Positions 16,569-24,924 of a stretch of 64,000 bases of DNA are shown here, piece after piece. Position 1 is the first letter of the stretch, and each line of letters begins with the position of its first letter. Under the pieces are notes generated by a model that saw nothing but the letters and a program-made list of their open reading frames with translations, ran no database searches and was not told the DNA's origin. The DNA is from Fulvimarina sp040239565. GTDB taxonomy: Bacteria; Pseudomonadota; Alphaproteobacteria; Rhizobiales; Rhizobiaceae. The position numbers and the translations under genes are program-made. The stretch spans positions 496,001 through 560,000 of the forward strand of contig NZ_JBEHWS010000001.1 of assembly GCF_040239565.1 (NCBI RefSeq), in the 5' to 3' direction.

Positions 16569-17449
16569 GCGGTTTTCCCGAACAGTCCGGCGGGCCTGAC
16601 GACGAGGACGATCGCCATGACCACGAAGATGACGATGTTGGAGGCTTCCGGATAATAGACCCGCGTCAGGCCTTCGCACAGGCCGAGCAGGAAGCCGGAG
16701 ATGATTGCCCCCTTGATCGAGCCGAGCCCGCCGATGACGACGATCGCGAAGACGACGATGATGATGTTGGAGCCCATCAGCGGATTGACCGAATAGATCG
16801 GCGCGGCGAGCACCCCGGCGAAGGCCGCGAGTGCGACGCCGAGGCCGTAGGTGAGCGTGACGAGAAGCGGCACGTTGACGCCGAAGGCGCGCACGAGATC
16901 GGCGTTTTCCACCGCCGCGCGCATGGTGGCGCCGAGCCGTGTTCGCTCGATCAGGAACCAGGTCGCGCCGCAGACGATCACCGCCGCGACGATGACCCAG
17001 GCGCGGTAGGTGGGCAGGAACATGAAGCCCAGATTGAAGCCGCCCTGAAGCGCGCTCGGAATGGCGTAAGTCTCACCCGAAACGCCGTACATCTGGCGAA
17101 AGAAGCCCTCGATCAGGAGTGCGAGGCCGAAGGTGAGAAGCAGGCCGTAGAGATGATCGAGATCGGCGATGGGACGCAGCAGGAAGCGCTCGATCACCAT
17201 GCCGAAGGCACCGACGATGATCGGCGAAAGGATGAGGGCCGGCCAGTAGCCGATGCCGAGGATATCGAGAAGCAGGAAGGCCACGAATGCGCCGACCATG
17301 TAGAGCGCGCCATGGGCGAAGTTGACGATGTTCAGAAGGCCGAAGATGAGCGCGAGGCCGAGACTGAGAACGGCGTAGAACGCGCCGTTGATCAGTCCGA
17401 TCAGGAGCTGGCCTGCGAAAACCGGAAAGGGGACTCCGAGAAAGTCCAT
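16565..17449 (-). CDS. livH: Branched-chain amino acid-type ABC transporter permease LivH
   Basis: A 294-residue permease with the LivH signatures GLINGAFYAVLSLGLALIFG, LLNIVNFAHGALYMVGAF, LYGLLLTFGLALLIEG, RAAVENADLVRAFGVNV and GLGSIKGAIISGFLLGL. It forms a heterodimeric channel with LivM. It is separated from the ATPase gene livF by 231 nt, unusually wide for a liv operon, so it may have its own promoter in that gap. No substrate-binding protein gene is adjacent. Confidence 0.93.
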   Translation of the reverse strand: MDFLGVPFPVFAGQLLIGLINGAFYAVLSLGLALIFGLLNIVNFAHGALYMVGAFVAFLLLDILGIGYWPALILSPIIVGAFGMVIERFLLRPIADLDHLYGLLLTFGLALLIEGFFRQMYGVSGETYAIPSALQGGFNLGFMFLPTYRAWVIVAAVIVCGATWFLIERTRLGATMRAAVENADLVRAFGVNVPLLVTLTYGLGVALAAFAGVLAAPIYSVNPLMGSNIIIVVFAIVVIGGLGSIKGAIISGFLLGLCEGLTRVYYPEASNIVIFVVMAIVLVVRPAGLFGKTA

Positions 17450-17680
17450 GGGCTTCGAGATCCTCGAAATGCAGTCGTCACGGGTCCTGTTTTTGTTGTC
17501 GGGTCGTGACGCCGCTTGTCAGGAAGGAATGAGGCGCGCCGGCGGGAGCTGTCGCGCTTCACGTTTCGTCGAGCGTCTTAGCGGCTCGTATCGTCGTGTT
17601 CGCGCGGCGCGCCAGACGCTCGCTTTGGCTCTGTCAACGTCATTCGCATTTCCTCCCGGGATCTTTTGGAATCCGGCGCG

Positions 17681-18385
17681 TCAGACGCCGAGATAGCCTG
17701 TGATCTTTTCCCTGTTGTTGGCGATCTCCGCGCGCTCGAACCGGTCGACGACCTCGCCATGCTCGATGACATAGTGAATGTCGCCCATGCGTTCGGCGAA
17801 GCGGAAGTTCTGTTCGACGAGGAGGATGGTGAAGCCCTCGTCCTTGAGGCGTTTGATGATCTCACCGATCTGCTGGACGATGACCGGGGCAAGGCCCTCG
17901 GTCGGCTCGTCGAGCAGGAGGAGTTGCGCTCCCGTGCGCAGGATCCGGGCGATCGCGAGCATCTGCTGCTCGCCGCCCGACAGCTTGGTACCCTGGCTGT
18001 TGCCGCGCGTCTTGAGGATCGGAAAGAGCTCGTAGACCCGCTCTTCGCTCATGCCGCCATCGGCGATCACTGGCGGCAATTGCAGGTTTTCCTTCACGTT
18101 GAGCGAGGAGAAGATGCCGCGTTCCTCGGGGCAGTAGGCGATGCCCTTCCTCGCGATCTGGTTGGAGGAGAGCTTGATGATCTCCGTCCCTTCATGGACA
18201 ACCGAACCGATGCGGTTCTTGACCAGACCCATGATCGAGCGCAGCGTCGTCGTCTTGCCCGCGCCGTTGCGGCCTAGCAGGGTGACGATCTGGCCCTTGG
18301 GAACGGAAAATTCGATGCCGTGCAGAATGTGGCTTTCGCCGTACCACGCCTGCAGGTTCTTGGTCTGAAGAAGCGTCTCAGTCAT
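17681..18385 (-). CDS. livF: Branched-chain amino acid-type ABC transporter ATPase LivF
   Basis: A 234-residue ABC ATPase with Walker A LLGRNGAGKTTT, signature LSGGEQQ, Walker B LLLLDEPTEGLAPV and the switch His in LVEQNFRFA (a Gln-containing H-loop region). LivF proteins start with a short strand followed by YGESHILHGIEF, as here. It overlaps livG by 8 nt. Works with LivG, LivH and LivM. Confidence 0.93.
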   Translation of the reverse strand: MTETLLQTKNLQAWYGESHILHGIEFSVPKGQIVTLLGRNGAGKTTTLRSIMGLVKNRIGSVVHEGTEIIKLSSNQIARKGIAYCPEERGIFSSLNVKENLQLPPVIADGGMSEERVYELFPILKTRGNSQGTKLSGGEQQMLAIARILRTGAQLLLLDEPTEGLAPVIVQQIGEIIKRLKDEGFTILLVEQNFRFAERMGDIHYVIEHGEVVDRFERAEIANNREKITGYLGV

Positions 18386-19136
18386 CTGCTTCGCCCATAT
18401 AGGCCGAACGGACCTCCCGGTTCTGGCTGACCTCGTCGTAGCTGCCTTCGGCGAGCACCGCGCCCAATTGGAGCACCGTGATCTTGTCGGAGAGATCGGC
18501 GACGACGTTGAGATTGTGCTCCACCATCAGCACTGTGCGTCCCTTGGCAACCTGGCGGATGATATCGGCGACGCGCTGGACGTCGCCCGTGCCCATGCCG
18601 GCCATAGGCTCGTCGAGCAGCATCACCTTGGGTTCAAGCGCAAGCGTCGTCGCAAGTTCGAGAAGGCGCTTGCGGCCGTAGGGCAATTCCGTGGCAAGCA
18701 CGCCCTCGGAATCTTCGAGACCCACCTGGGTGAGAATCTTCCGGGCGTCCTCGTTGAGGACGTCGAGGCGGGATTCGGATTTCCAGAAGTGGTAGGAATT
18801 GTGCATCCGCCGCTGGAGGGCAACGCGGATGTTTTCAAGAAGTGTCAGATGCGGGAAGACCGAAGAGATCTGGAATGATCGCACCGCACCCTTGCGGGCG
18901 ATCTGCGCCGGCTTTTGCGAGGTGATATCCTTGCCGTTCAGAAGTATAGTGCCGCTCGTCGGCTCAAGGAACTTCGTGATAAGGTTGAACATCGTCGACT
19001 TGCCGGCCCCGTTCGGGCCGATCAGCGCGTGGATGGTGCCGCGCTCGACTTTCAGGGAAACGTCGTCAACCGCCGTGAAGCCTTTGAACGTCTTGGTCAA
19101 ATTACGCGTCTCAATGGCGTAATCGGCGCTCGACAA
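18378..19136 (-). CDS. livG: Branched-chain amino acid-type ABC transporter ATPase LivG
   Basis: A 252-residue ABC ATPase. Walker A IGPNGAGKST, the LivG-typical FNLITKFLEPTSGTILLNGK, KGAVRSFQISSVFPHLTLLE, Walker B KVMLLDEPMAGMG and H-loop MVEHNLNVV are visible. The usual LSGG signature is atypical here: the region before Walker B reads LPYGRKRLLELATTL, a variant common in LivG (often LPYG-RRLE). First gene of the minus-strand liv set; allA lies 121 nt downstream of nothing but upstream of this start on the same strand. Confidence 0.92.
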   Translation of the reverse strand: MSSADYAIETRNLTKTFKGFTAVDDVSLKVERGTIHALIGPNGAGKSTMFNLITKFLEPTSGTILLNGKDITSQKPAQIARKGAVRSFQISSVFPHLTLLENIRVALQRRMHNSYHFWKSESRLDVLNEDARKILTQVGLEDSEGVLATELPYGRKRLLELATTLALEPKVMLLDEPMAGMGTGDVQRVADIIRQVAKGRTVLMVEHNLNVVADLSDKITVLQLGAVLAEGSYDEVSQNREVRSAYMGEADD

Positions 19137-19257
19137 TCGCTACTCCTCCCAAAGCTCGAATCGTCTGTTGTCGGCGATCTAACAAGGTTCTGAGGAGAAC
19201 GTCAAAGCCTTGACGTTCCTGTCGATCTCCTTACGCGCTATCGCACATCGGGCTGGT

Positions 19258-19749
19258 TCAGCCGGTGATCTCGAAGGCGGTTTCGTAATCGGCTTCTTCG
19301 AGGTTCTCGCCCTCGCCGCCGCGATCGACCACGAGAAAATCGGAAACGTCCTGAAGTGACAACAGTGGGTGGTGCCAGACATTGCGATGGTATGAGACAC
19401 CCTGGCCCGGCGCGGCGAGAAAGGCGACCGGCTCGCCCGGCTTTCCGCTCTCGTCAGGCGCGACGACCACGAGATAGGGGCGCTCGGAAAGCGGCATGAA
19501 GGCCTGGCTGCCGAGCGGATGACGCTCCATCATCACGATCTTGACCGGGAAATCGAAGGGCTTGCCGCGAAAAATCGAAATCAGCGTATGACCGCCCTCG
19601 GCGGCGACATCGACGGGTGCGATGTCGTGAAAGCGCGTCGTCGTGCCCTTGTTGATGAGTCGGATTTCCGAGGCGTTGTCGGTCTCGATGACCTCGCCGA
19701 ACGAACGGAAAGCATCGGCGGTGAGGGGGATGGGGGTGAGGGATCTCAT
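19258..19749 (-). CDS. allA: Ureidoglycolate lyase AllA
   Basis: A 163-residue cupin-fold enzyme releasing urea from ureidoglycolate to give glyoxylate. Family features: ADAFRSFGEVIETD at the N-terminus, MERHPLGSQAFMPLSERPYL and the histidine-rich VSYHRNVWHHPLLSL. Length matches E. coli AllA (160). The start at 19749 is chosen because family homology begins at MRSLTPIPL; upstream codons run into a dispersed repeat. The last step of the purine route in this window, after allantoicase. Confidence 0.94.
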   Translation of the reverse strand: MRSLTPIPLTADAFRSFGEVIETDNASEIRLINKGTTTRFHDIAPVDVAAEGGHTLISIFRGKPFDFPVKIVMMERHPLGSQAFMPLSERPYLVVVAPDESGKPGEPVAFLAAPGQGVSYHRNVWHHPLLSLQDVSDFLVVDRGGEGENLEEADYETAFEITG

Positions 19750-19780
19750 GGTCACGCTCGCTTGGTGCTTTGCTTGGGTC

Positions 19781-19907
19781 GTCACTCCGGCACCTGAGCC
19801 GGGGCCCATGCCTCTGGCCTCGCGGGACATTCGCTGTCCCCATCGCCCCCCCGTCAGAGAGGAGTGGCCGCTGGAATCGATCCCGGCTCGGGGCCGGGAT
19901 GACAAAG
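19781..19907. repeat. Dispersed palindromic intergenic repeat, copy A
   Basis: The ends form an imperfect inverted pair: GTCACTCCGGCACCTGAGCC at the left and CCCGGCTCGGGGCCGGGATG toward the right, enclosing about 80 nt. Fills the gap between allA and alc. Similar GTCAT-CCCGGC-type ends recur at 36341-36569, which marks it as a member of a family of short dispersed palindromic repeats. Confidence 0.6.
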
Positions 19908-19926
19908 GTCAGGCGGCTCTTTCCAG

Positions 19927-20955
19927 TTAGCTGCTCTTCTTCCCGAAAAGCCGCAGCCGCGAGACGCCGCCATCCGGGAAGATGTCGAGGCGGACGTGGT
20001 TGATGGCGCCGTGGCGTTCGATGTCACGGCCTTCGATCGTCAGTTCGGTATCGGCCTGGAGTTTGGTCGAAGTCACGATTTCCGGCCAGAGAGAGGAGAG
20101 GGCCTCGATCTCGCTCTGAACAGGGTTATCGGAAAGCGTAGCGCCGCGCAGGGTGAAGCGGTCGGGGTAATTGCCCTTGAAGTGCTTGGTGTCGATCAGG
20201 ATGCGATCGATCGTACCGGGATGGCCGAGGCGGATGACGCACCAGTCGTTGCCGGGCGTGCGGCGGCGGGCGGTTTCCCAGCCATCGGCCATGACCGGCG
20301 CGGTGCCGGGAGCGAGCATGTTGGCGGGCGCGCCATAATGGGCATCGTTCCAGGCGATCGCCGAGCCGCCGTTCACGAGGGCCGCGAGATCGATGGTCTC
20401 GTCTGCGCCGACCTCGCTCCAGTCCTTCTCAACGATACCGTAGACCCTGAGGCGGGCGACGCCGCCATCGGGGAAGATGTGGAGGCGCAGCCAGCGTGCG
20501 GTGACGGGCGCGTCGAGCCGGACGAGATTGTGGGAATCGCCCTGGAGTGCACGTTTGCCAACTACAGGCGTCCAGTCGTTCTCGCCCGGCTCGCCCGGCG
20601 TGTCAGCCGCTTCGATCTTGGCCTCAGGCGGGAAATTGCCGGTGAAGAAGGAAGTATCGATATCCACCGCCGCGATCGTGCCGCGCTGGCCAAGGCGGAT
20701 GACGGCGTGGTCGTGGCCCGGTACGCGCTTGCGGCGGGATTCCCATCCGTCCATCCATTTTCCGTGATCGTCGAATCGGTCCGGATAGAAGAGCGGCGGT
20801 TCGGGCGAGATCATTCGCGACTTGTCTGCGAAGAAATCATCGGTCGCGAAAGTGACTTCCGTGCCGAGGCGCGGATGCGCGAGATCGACATATTTTCTGA
20901 GAAGCTCGGGCTCTTCGGCAAGCGGTGTGGGGGTGAGGAAACGCTCGGAACTCAT
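19927..20955 (-). CDS. alc: Allantoicase
   Basis: A 342-residue enzyme that hydrolyses allantoate to ureidoglycolate and urea. It contains two copies of the allantoicase jelly-roll domain, recognisable from the repeated pattern: DGWESRRKRVPGHDHAVIRL with VDIDTSFFTGNFP in the first half, and DGWETARRRTPGNDWCVIRL with ILIDTKHFKGNYP in the second. Each half ends with a LHIFPDGGVARLRVYG-type strand. It overlaps the upstream puuE-uraD gene by 4 nt. Confidence 0.95.
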   Translation of the reverse strand: MSSERFLTPTPLAEEPELLRKYVDLAHPRLGTEVTFATDDFFADKSRMISPEPPLFYPDRFDDHGKWMDGWESRRKRVPGHDHAVIRLGQRGTIAAVDIDTSFFTGNFPPEAKIEAADTPGEPGENDWTPVVGKRALQGDSHNLVRLDAPVTARWLRLHIFPDGGVARLRVYGIVEKDWSEVGADETIDLAALVNGGSAIAWNDAHYGAPANMLAPGTAPVMADGWETARRRTPGNDWCVIRLGHPGTIDRILIDTKHFKGNYPDRFTLRGATLSDNPVQSEIEALSSLWPEIVTSTKLQADTELTIEGRDIERHGAINHVRLDIFPDGGVSRLRLFGKKSS

Positions 20956-22424
20956 GTCTTGTCCTTGGCCGGCGACCCGGCATGGTTGTTTTCGAAGATC
21001 GCGGCGATGCGGAAGGCGGCGATCTGCTCGACCTCGCGGCAGGCCGTGTTGAACTCTGCTTCACGGTTGTTTTCGAGGCGGGTCTCGAAGGCGGCGAGGA
21101 TGTCGTCCTTCTTTTTGCCCTTGACCGCGATGATGAAGGGGAAGCCGAAACGCGTGCGATAGGCGGTGTTGAACTCGGTAAAGCGTTTGAACTCAGCCTC
21201 GCTCAGACGGTCGAGGCCCGCTCCGGCCTGCTCGGCTCTGGAATCTTCGGTGAGATCGTCCGCAACGGCCAGCTTGCCGGCAAGATCAGGATGGGCCTGA
21301 AGAACGAGCTGCCGCTCGCCTTCGTCGGCAAGGCGGAATTCCCGTGCCATGCCTGCGGTGAGCGTTTCCGCGGTGTCGAACGCCGGGGAGAGGCCGAAGT
21401 CGTAGACGCGCTCGGCAATGAAGGGCGAGTGCTCATAGACGCCGCCGAAGAGGGAGACAAAGGCTTCGCGTTCCATCCGGCTCGGCCGGAACCGGGCCTT
21501 GTAAGGAAAGTGTGAGCGCCAGTGTTCCGCGATTTCGATACGCTTTGCCACCCATACATCGGGCTTCGACTGCACATAGTCGAGGAATTTCGCCAAAGCG
21601 GCCGCGCGTGAGGGACGCCCGACCAGACGGCAGTGGAGGCCGATATTCAGCATCTTGGCCTGGCCGGCCTCGCCCTCTTCATAGAGCGTGTCGAAGGCAT
21701 CCTTCAGAAAGGTGAAATACTGTTCGCCCGAATTGAAGCCCTGGGGCGTCGCGAAGCGCATGTCGTTGGTGTCGAGCGTATAGGGAATGACGAGGAGCGG
21801 GTTCGTCTCTGTCTCCTGCCAATAGGGCAGATCATCGGCATAGGCGTCGGAGGCATAGGCGAGGCCGCCGTTTTCGGCGGCAAGCTCCAGCGTGTGGACC
21901 GAGGAGCGGCCGGTATACCATCCCTTGGGCTTTTCGCCGGTGACCGCCTCATGGATCGCAATCGCGGCAGCCATGTGCCCGCGCTCGGCGTCTCGGTCGA
22001 AATCCTTGTATTCGATCCATTTGAGTCCGTGCGAGGCGATTTCCCAGCCCGCCTCCTGCATCGCGGCTACGGCGGCCGGGTTGCGGGCAAGCGCCGTCGC
22101 GACGCCGTAGACGGTTACCGGAAGTCCGCGCTCGGTGAACATGCGGTGGAGCCGCCAGAAGCCGGCGCGCGCGCCGTATTCGTAGATCGACTCCATGTTC
22201 ATGTGGCGCTGGCCTTCCCAGGCGCTCGCGCCGACGATTTCCGACAGAAACGCTTCGGACGCCTTGTCACCGTGCAGGATCGCGTTCTCGCCGCCCTCTT
22301 CGTAATTGACGACGAACTGGACGCAGATCTTGGCGGGACCGGAGCCGTTCGGGTTCGGCCATTGCGGGTCGGGTGGGTGGCCGCCATAGCCAATGAGATC
22401 GCGGGGGTAGGGATAAGCAGTCAT
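20952..22424 (-). CDS. puuE: Bifunctional allantoinase (PuuE) / OHCU decarboxylase (UraD) fusion
   Basis: A 490-residue fusion. Residues about 1-310 are a cofactor-independent allantoinase of the polysaccharide-deacetylase fold (YPRDLIGYGGHPPDPQWPN, FVVNYEEGGENAILHGD, IASHGLKWIEYKDF, GWYTGRSSVHTLELA). Residues about 318-490 are 2-oxo-4-hydroxy-4-carboxy-5-ureidoimidazoline decarboxylase (FGGVYEHSPFIAERVY with the catalytic His, QAHPDLAGKL, TAYRTRFGFPFIIAVKG). One protein thus converts OHCU to S-allantoin and opens it to allantoate. The start at 22424 is where allantoinase homology begins; the frame stays open 175 codons further upstream without similarity. The gene is divergent from the SH3 protein. 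Confidence 0.93.
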   Translation of the reverse strand: MTAYPYPRDLIGYGGHPPDPQWPNPNGSGPAKICVQFVVNYEEGGENAILHGDKASEAFLSEIVGASAWEGQRHMNMESIYEYGARAGFWRLHRMFTERGLPVTVYGVATALARNPAAVAAMQEAGWEIASHGLKWIEYKDFDRDAERGHMAAAIAIHEAVTGEKPKGWYTGRSSVHTLELAAENGGLAYASDAYADDLPYWQETETNPLLVIPYTLDTNDMRFATPQGFNSGEQYFTFLKDAFDTLYEEGEAGQAKMLNIGLHCRLVGRPSRAAALAKFLDYVQSKPDVWVAKRIEIAEHWRSHFPYKARFRPSRMEREAFVSLFGGVYEHSPFIAERVYDFGLSPAFDTAETLTAGMAREFRLADEGERQLVLQAHPDLAGKLAVADDLTEDSRAEQAGAGLDRLSEAEFKRFTEFNTAYRTRFGFPFIIAVKGKKKDDILAAFETRLENNREAEFNTACREVEQIAAFRIAAIFENNHAGSPAKDKT

Positions 22425-22815
22425 GGAGCACCGGTGGAAACGGTCGGAGCATCCTCCTAGCCCATCGGCACGGACCACCGCAACGGTACTCGAAGCCTGC
22501 GTGGAAGCCCCCGAGGAGGTCCCTTGCCACCAAGATGAAGTGAGCCTGAAAAGATGAGCCGGGAACGAAGTTGTTAACGGCGACGGCTTTTTCGAGGAAA
22601 TATTACGGTGAATTCTTGTTCGAGCTGCCTGGAAACAGGCCGGATTTGCCGCGGAAAGCCCGCTGAACCATGGGGTTGAGCAATATGAACGGAGGATGAA
22701 CGGACTTAATAGTTGTTGTTCATCAAAAACTTGGGAACCGAACCCCATGCTCCGATCTTTTCCCGTCGACCCGCCGCGAATGACGACGGCGGAAACAATA
22801 TCGGAGTATATCTCT
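22425..22815. other. Divergent intergenic region between puuE-uraD and the SH3 protein gene
   Basis: A 391-bp space holding the promoters of two divergent genes. I see no strong promoter hexamers or operator palindrome. A GGAAC at 22736 suggests an EcfG -35, but no CGTT follows at 16-17 nt. A short AT-rich stretch (22595-22625) is the likeliest promoter area. Confidence 0.3.
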
Positions 22816-23487
22816 ATGAAACTTCTTCGCACCACTGCTCTCGCAGCGGGTGCCGCCTCGATCGCGGCCCTCCTTGCAACCCCGTCCATGGCGCAGTCCG
22901 CCGTGACCTCGACCACCGATCTCAATGTTCGCGCCGGACCGGGCTCCAATTACGAAATCGTCGGTGTGATCCCGACCGGCGAAGCAGCCACGTTTGACGG
23001 TTGCACCGAAGCCGGCAGCTGGTGCCGAGTGACCGTGAACGGTACGCAGGGCTGGGCCGCTGCGCAGTATCTGACCACGGACGTTCAGGGCGAGCAGGTC
23101 GTCGTCGTCGAGCGCCGTCAGGCCGCCCCGGAAGCGGTTCCGACCGTCACCTATGAAGACGATGGTGGTACAGGCGAAGTCGCCGGTGCTGCCGCTGGCG
23201 CCACGATCGGCGCACTCGTCGGTGGTCCCGTTGGCGCAGCCGTCGGTGGCGGTGTCGGTCTTGCGGCCGGTGCGGCGCTCAATCCGCCTGACGCACGTGT
23301 CGAGTACGTTCGGAGCAACCCCGTCGACCCGGTCTATCTCGAGGGCGAGACGGTCGTCGGCGCCGGCATTCCCGAGAACGTTCAGCTCAATGCGGTTCCG
23401 GAATACGAGTATGAATATGCCAATGTGAACGGGCAGCAGGTTCTGGTCGATCCGAACACCCGTCAGATCGTCTACATCGTTCGCTGA
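22816..23487 (+). CDS. Exported SH3-domain protein with glycine zipper and DUF1236 tail
   Basis: A 223-residue secreted or periplasmic protein. Residues 1-27 are a Sec signal peptide ending in PSMAQS. A bacterial SH3 domain follows (about 30-90: TTDLNVRAGPGSNYEIVGVI and WCRVTVNGTQGWAAAQYL). Residues about 115-150 are a glycine-zipper segment (AGAAAGATIGALVGGPVG) that could enter a membrane, and the C-terminus (VNGQQVLVDPNTRQIVYIV) is a DUF1236-type tail. Proteins of this kind are common in Rhizobiales and are thought to bind the cell wall; the exact role is unknown. A GGAG lies 10 nt upstream of the ATG. Confidence 0.85.
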   Translation: MKLLRTTALAAGAASIAALLATPSMAQSAVTSTTDLNVRAGPGSNYEIVGVIPTGEAATFDGCTEAGSWCRVTVNGTQGWAAAQYLTTDVQGEQVVVVERRQAAPEAVPTVTYEDDGGTGEVAGAAAGATIGALVGGPVGAAVGGGVGLAAGAALNPPDARVEYVRSNPVDPVYLEGETVVGAGIPENVQLNAVPEYEYEYANVNGQQVLVDPNTRQIVYIVR

Positions 23488-23510
23488 TCTTTCAGCGTTC
23501 CCATCCGGTT

Positions 23511-23548
23511 AAACCAACGGGCGTCCTTCGGGGCGCCCGTTTTGGTTG
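23511..23548 (+). terminator. Rho-independent terminator after the SH3 protein gene
   Basis: ACGGGCG pairs with CGCCCGT around a TCCTTCGGGG loop, flanked by AAACC/GGTT extensions and followed by TTTTGG. It lies 29 nt after the stop and separates this gene from the phospholipid cassette. Confidence 0.75.
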
Positions 23549-23641
23549 TCCTCAGCATTTTTCCTTCCCAGCATCGCGTGGGCGCGGCGATTGGATTATC
23601 TAGCCCCTGCGACAAAAGAGGCGTTCGGGGAGAGCAGCGGT

Positions 23642-24304
23642 TTGCAGGCAGACCAAAACGAAAATGCAAAGGCGGAGGGCGCCCGCCGCCCGCTGGCCTC
23701 GCGGCAGACCGGCTGGGCGTCCGCCGCCCTTCGCATCCTCCTGAAGACCGGACTTTCCGCCAATCAGATCTCCTTCATCGGTATCATCTTTTCCGCGATT
23801 GGTGCAGCCGCGATGCTCTATGCGCCGGGCATGGCGTTGCTCTGGCTCCTCGGTGCGCTTTGCATCCAGCTCCGGCTCATGGCCAACATGATGGACGGGC
23901 TCGTCGCTGTCGAAGGCGGGAAGGGTGGGCCAACGGGCGCGATCTGGAACGAGGCGCCGGATCGGATCGAGGATAGTTTGTTTCTCGTCGCCTTCGGCTA
24001 TGCGATCGGCTTTGGCTGGCTCGGTTGGCTTGCCGCGCTTCTGGCGGCGCTCGCGGCCTATACAAGGCTCCTCGGCGGAACGCTGGGCCTTCCGCAGGAC
24101 TTCGTCGGCCCAATGGCCAAGCCCCATCGGATGGCGGCGCTAACGCTCGGCTGCGTGATCGCCTTCGGTGAGACGATGTTCACCGAGGCCTATCTCCTTT
24201 CCGCCGTCCTCCTCTTCGCCATCGCGCTCGGAACTGCATACACGATAGCCCGACGGCTGATGCGCCAATCGAAGGCTCTGACGAACGGACAGGGCCGCCG
24301 ATGA
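23642..24304 (+). CDS. CDP-alcohol phosphatidyltransferase family protein
   Basis: A 220-residue integral membrane enzyme. The catalytic region reads NMMDGLVAVEGGKGGPTGAI followed by WNEAPDRIED, a variant of the DGxxAR-x8-Gx3Dx3D motif of PgsA/Pss-type enzymes; the AR pair is replaced by AV, while the Asp residues remain. The family transfers a phosphatidyl group from CDP-diacylglycerol to an alcohol. I chose the TTG at 23642 because GGGGAGAG lies 7 nt upstream; an earlier TTG at 23546 would overlap the preceding terminator. It overlaps the acyltransferase gene by 4 nt. The layout resembles E. coli ynbA-ynbB. Confidence 0.8.
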   Translation: MQADQNENAKAEGARRPLASRQTGWASAALRILLKTGLSANQISFIGIIFSAIGAAAMLYAPGMALLWLLGALCIQLRLMANMMDGLVAVEGGKGGPTGAIWNEAPDRIEDSLFLVAFGYAIGFGWLGWLAALLAALAAYTRLLGGTLGLPQDFVGPMAKPHRMAALTLGCVIAFGETMFTEAYLLSAVLLFAIALGTAYTIARRLMRQSKALTNGQGRR

Positions 24305-24924
24305 TCGCTTTTGTCCGCATCCTTTTCATCGCCCTGACGCGGTTTCTCATCGGCGGGCATGGCCGCTGGGTGGGGTCGCAGCCGACCACGCAACAGCGCA
24401 TCTATTTCGCCAATCACGGTAGCCATCTCGATACGATCGTCCTCTGGGCGTCCCTACCGCCCGCGCTTCGCTCGGTGACCTCGCCTGTCGCCGCCAAGGA
24501 TTATTGGGGCAAGGGAAAACTCCGCCGCTTCATCGCCCTCGACATTTTGAAATGCGTGCTGGTCGACCGGAAGGCCGAGGAGGGCAGCGATCCGCTCGCC
24601 CCGCTCAATCAGGCAATTGAGGACGGACGCTCGCTGATCATCTTTCCCGAGGGTACGCGCGGCGACGGAAGCGAAATCGCGCCGTTCAAGTCGGGACTCT
24701 ACAATCTCGCGCAAACCCATCGACACGTCGAGCTGATCCCCGTCTTCCTCGACAATCTCTCCCGCGCCTTTCCGAAGGGAGCATATCTGCCGGCGCCGAT
24801 CAGCTGCACGGCCCGCTACGGCGCGCCGATCGCGCCGATTAGCGGGGAAGACAGGCGGGAATTCCTGACCCGAGCCCGCGAAGCCGTCGTCGCGCTCGGC
24901 AGACCGGAAGGAGAGGACGCCTGA
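24301..24924 (+). CDS. 1-acyl-sn-glycerol-3-phosphate acyltransferase (PlsC-like)
   Basis: A 207-residue acyltransferase. The catalytic motif NHGSHLD (the NHx4D box, around residues 38-44) and the substrate-binding FPEGTRGDGSEIAPFKSG are intact. It has a hydrophobic N-terminus typical of membrane-bound PlsC. It would acylate lysophosphatidate to phosphatidate, the substrate of the CdsA-like enzyme encoded next (1-nt overlap). Likely a paralog of the housekeeping PlsC rather than the only copy (inference). Confidence 0.9.
   Translation: MIAFVRILFIALTRFLIGGHGRWVGSQPTTQQRIYFANHGSHLDTIVLWASLPPALRSVTSPVAAKDYWGKGKLRRFIALDILKCVLVDRKAEEGSDPLAPLNQAIEDGRSLIIFPEGTRGDGSEIAPFKSGLYNLAQTHRHVELIPVFLDNLSRAFPKGAYLPAPISCTARYGAPIAPISGEDRREFLTRAREAVVALGRPEGEDA

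Noticed and set aside
15492..16655. A 387-codon open frame opposite livM
   Set aside because: The minus-strand frame encodes a typical LivM permease; the plus-strand product is a charged shadow.
22736..22765. EcfG promoter before the SH3 protein gene
   Set aside because: GGAAC is present but no CGTT occurs at 16-17 nt spacing.
22425..22949. Upstream extension of the puuE-uraD fusion by 175 codons
   Set aside because: The added sequence has no similarity to allantoinases and would overlap the promoter and 5' part of the divergent SH3 gene.
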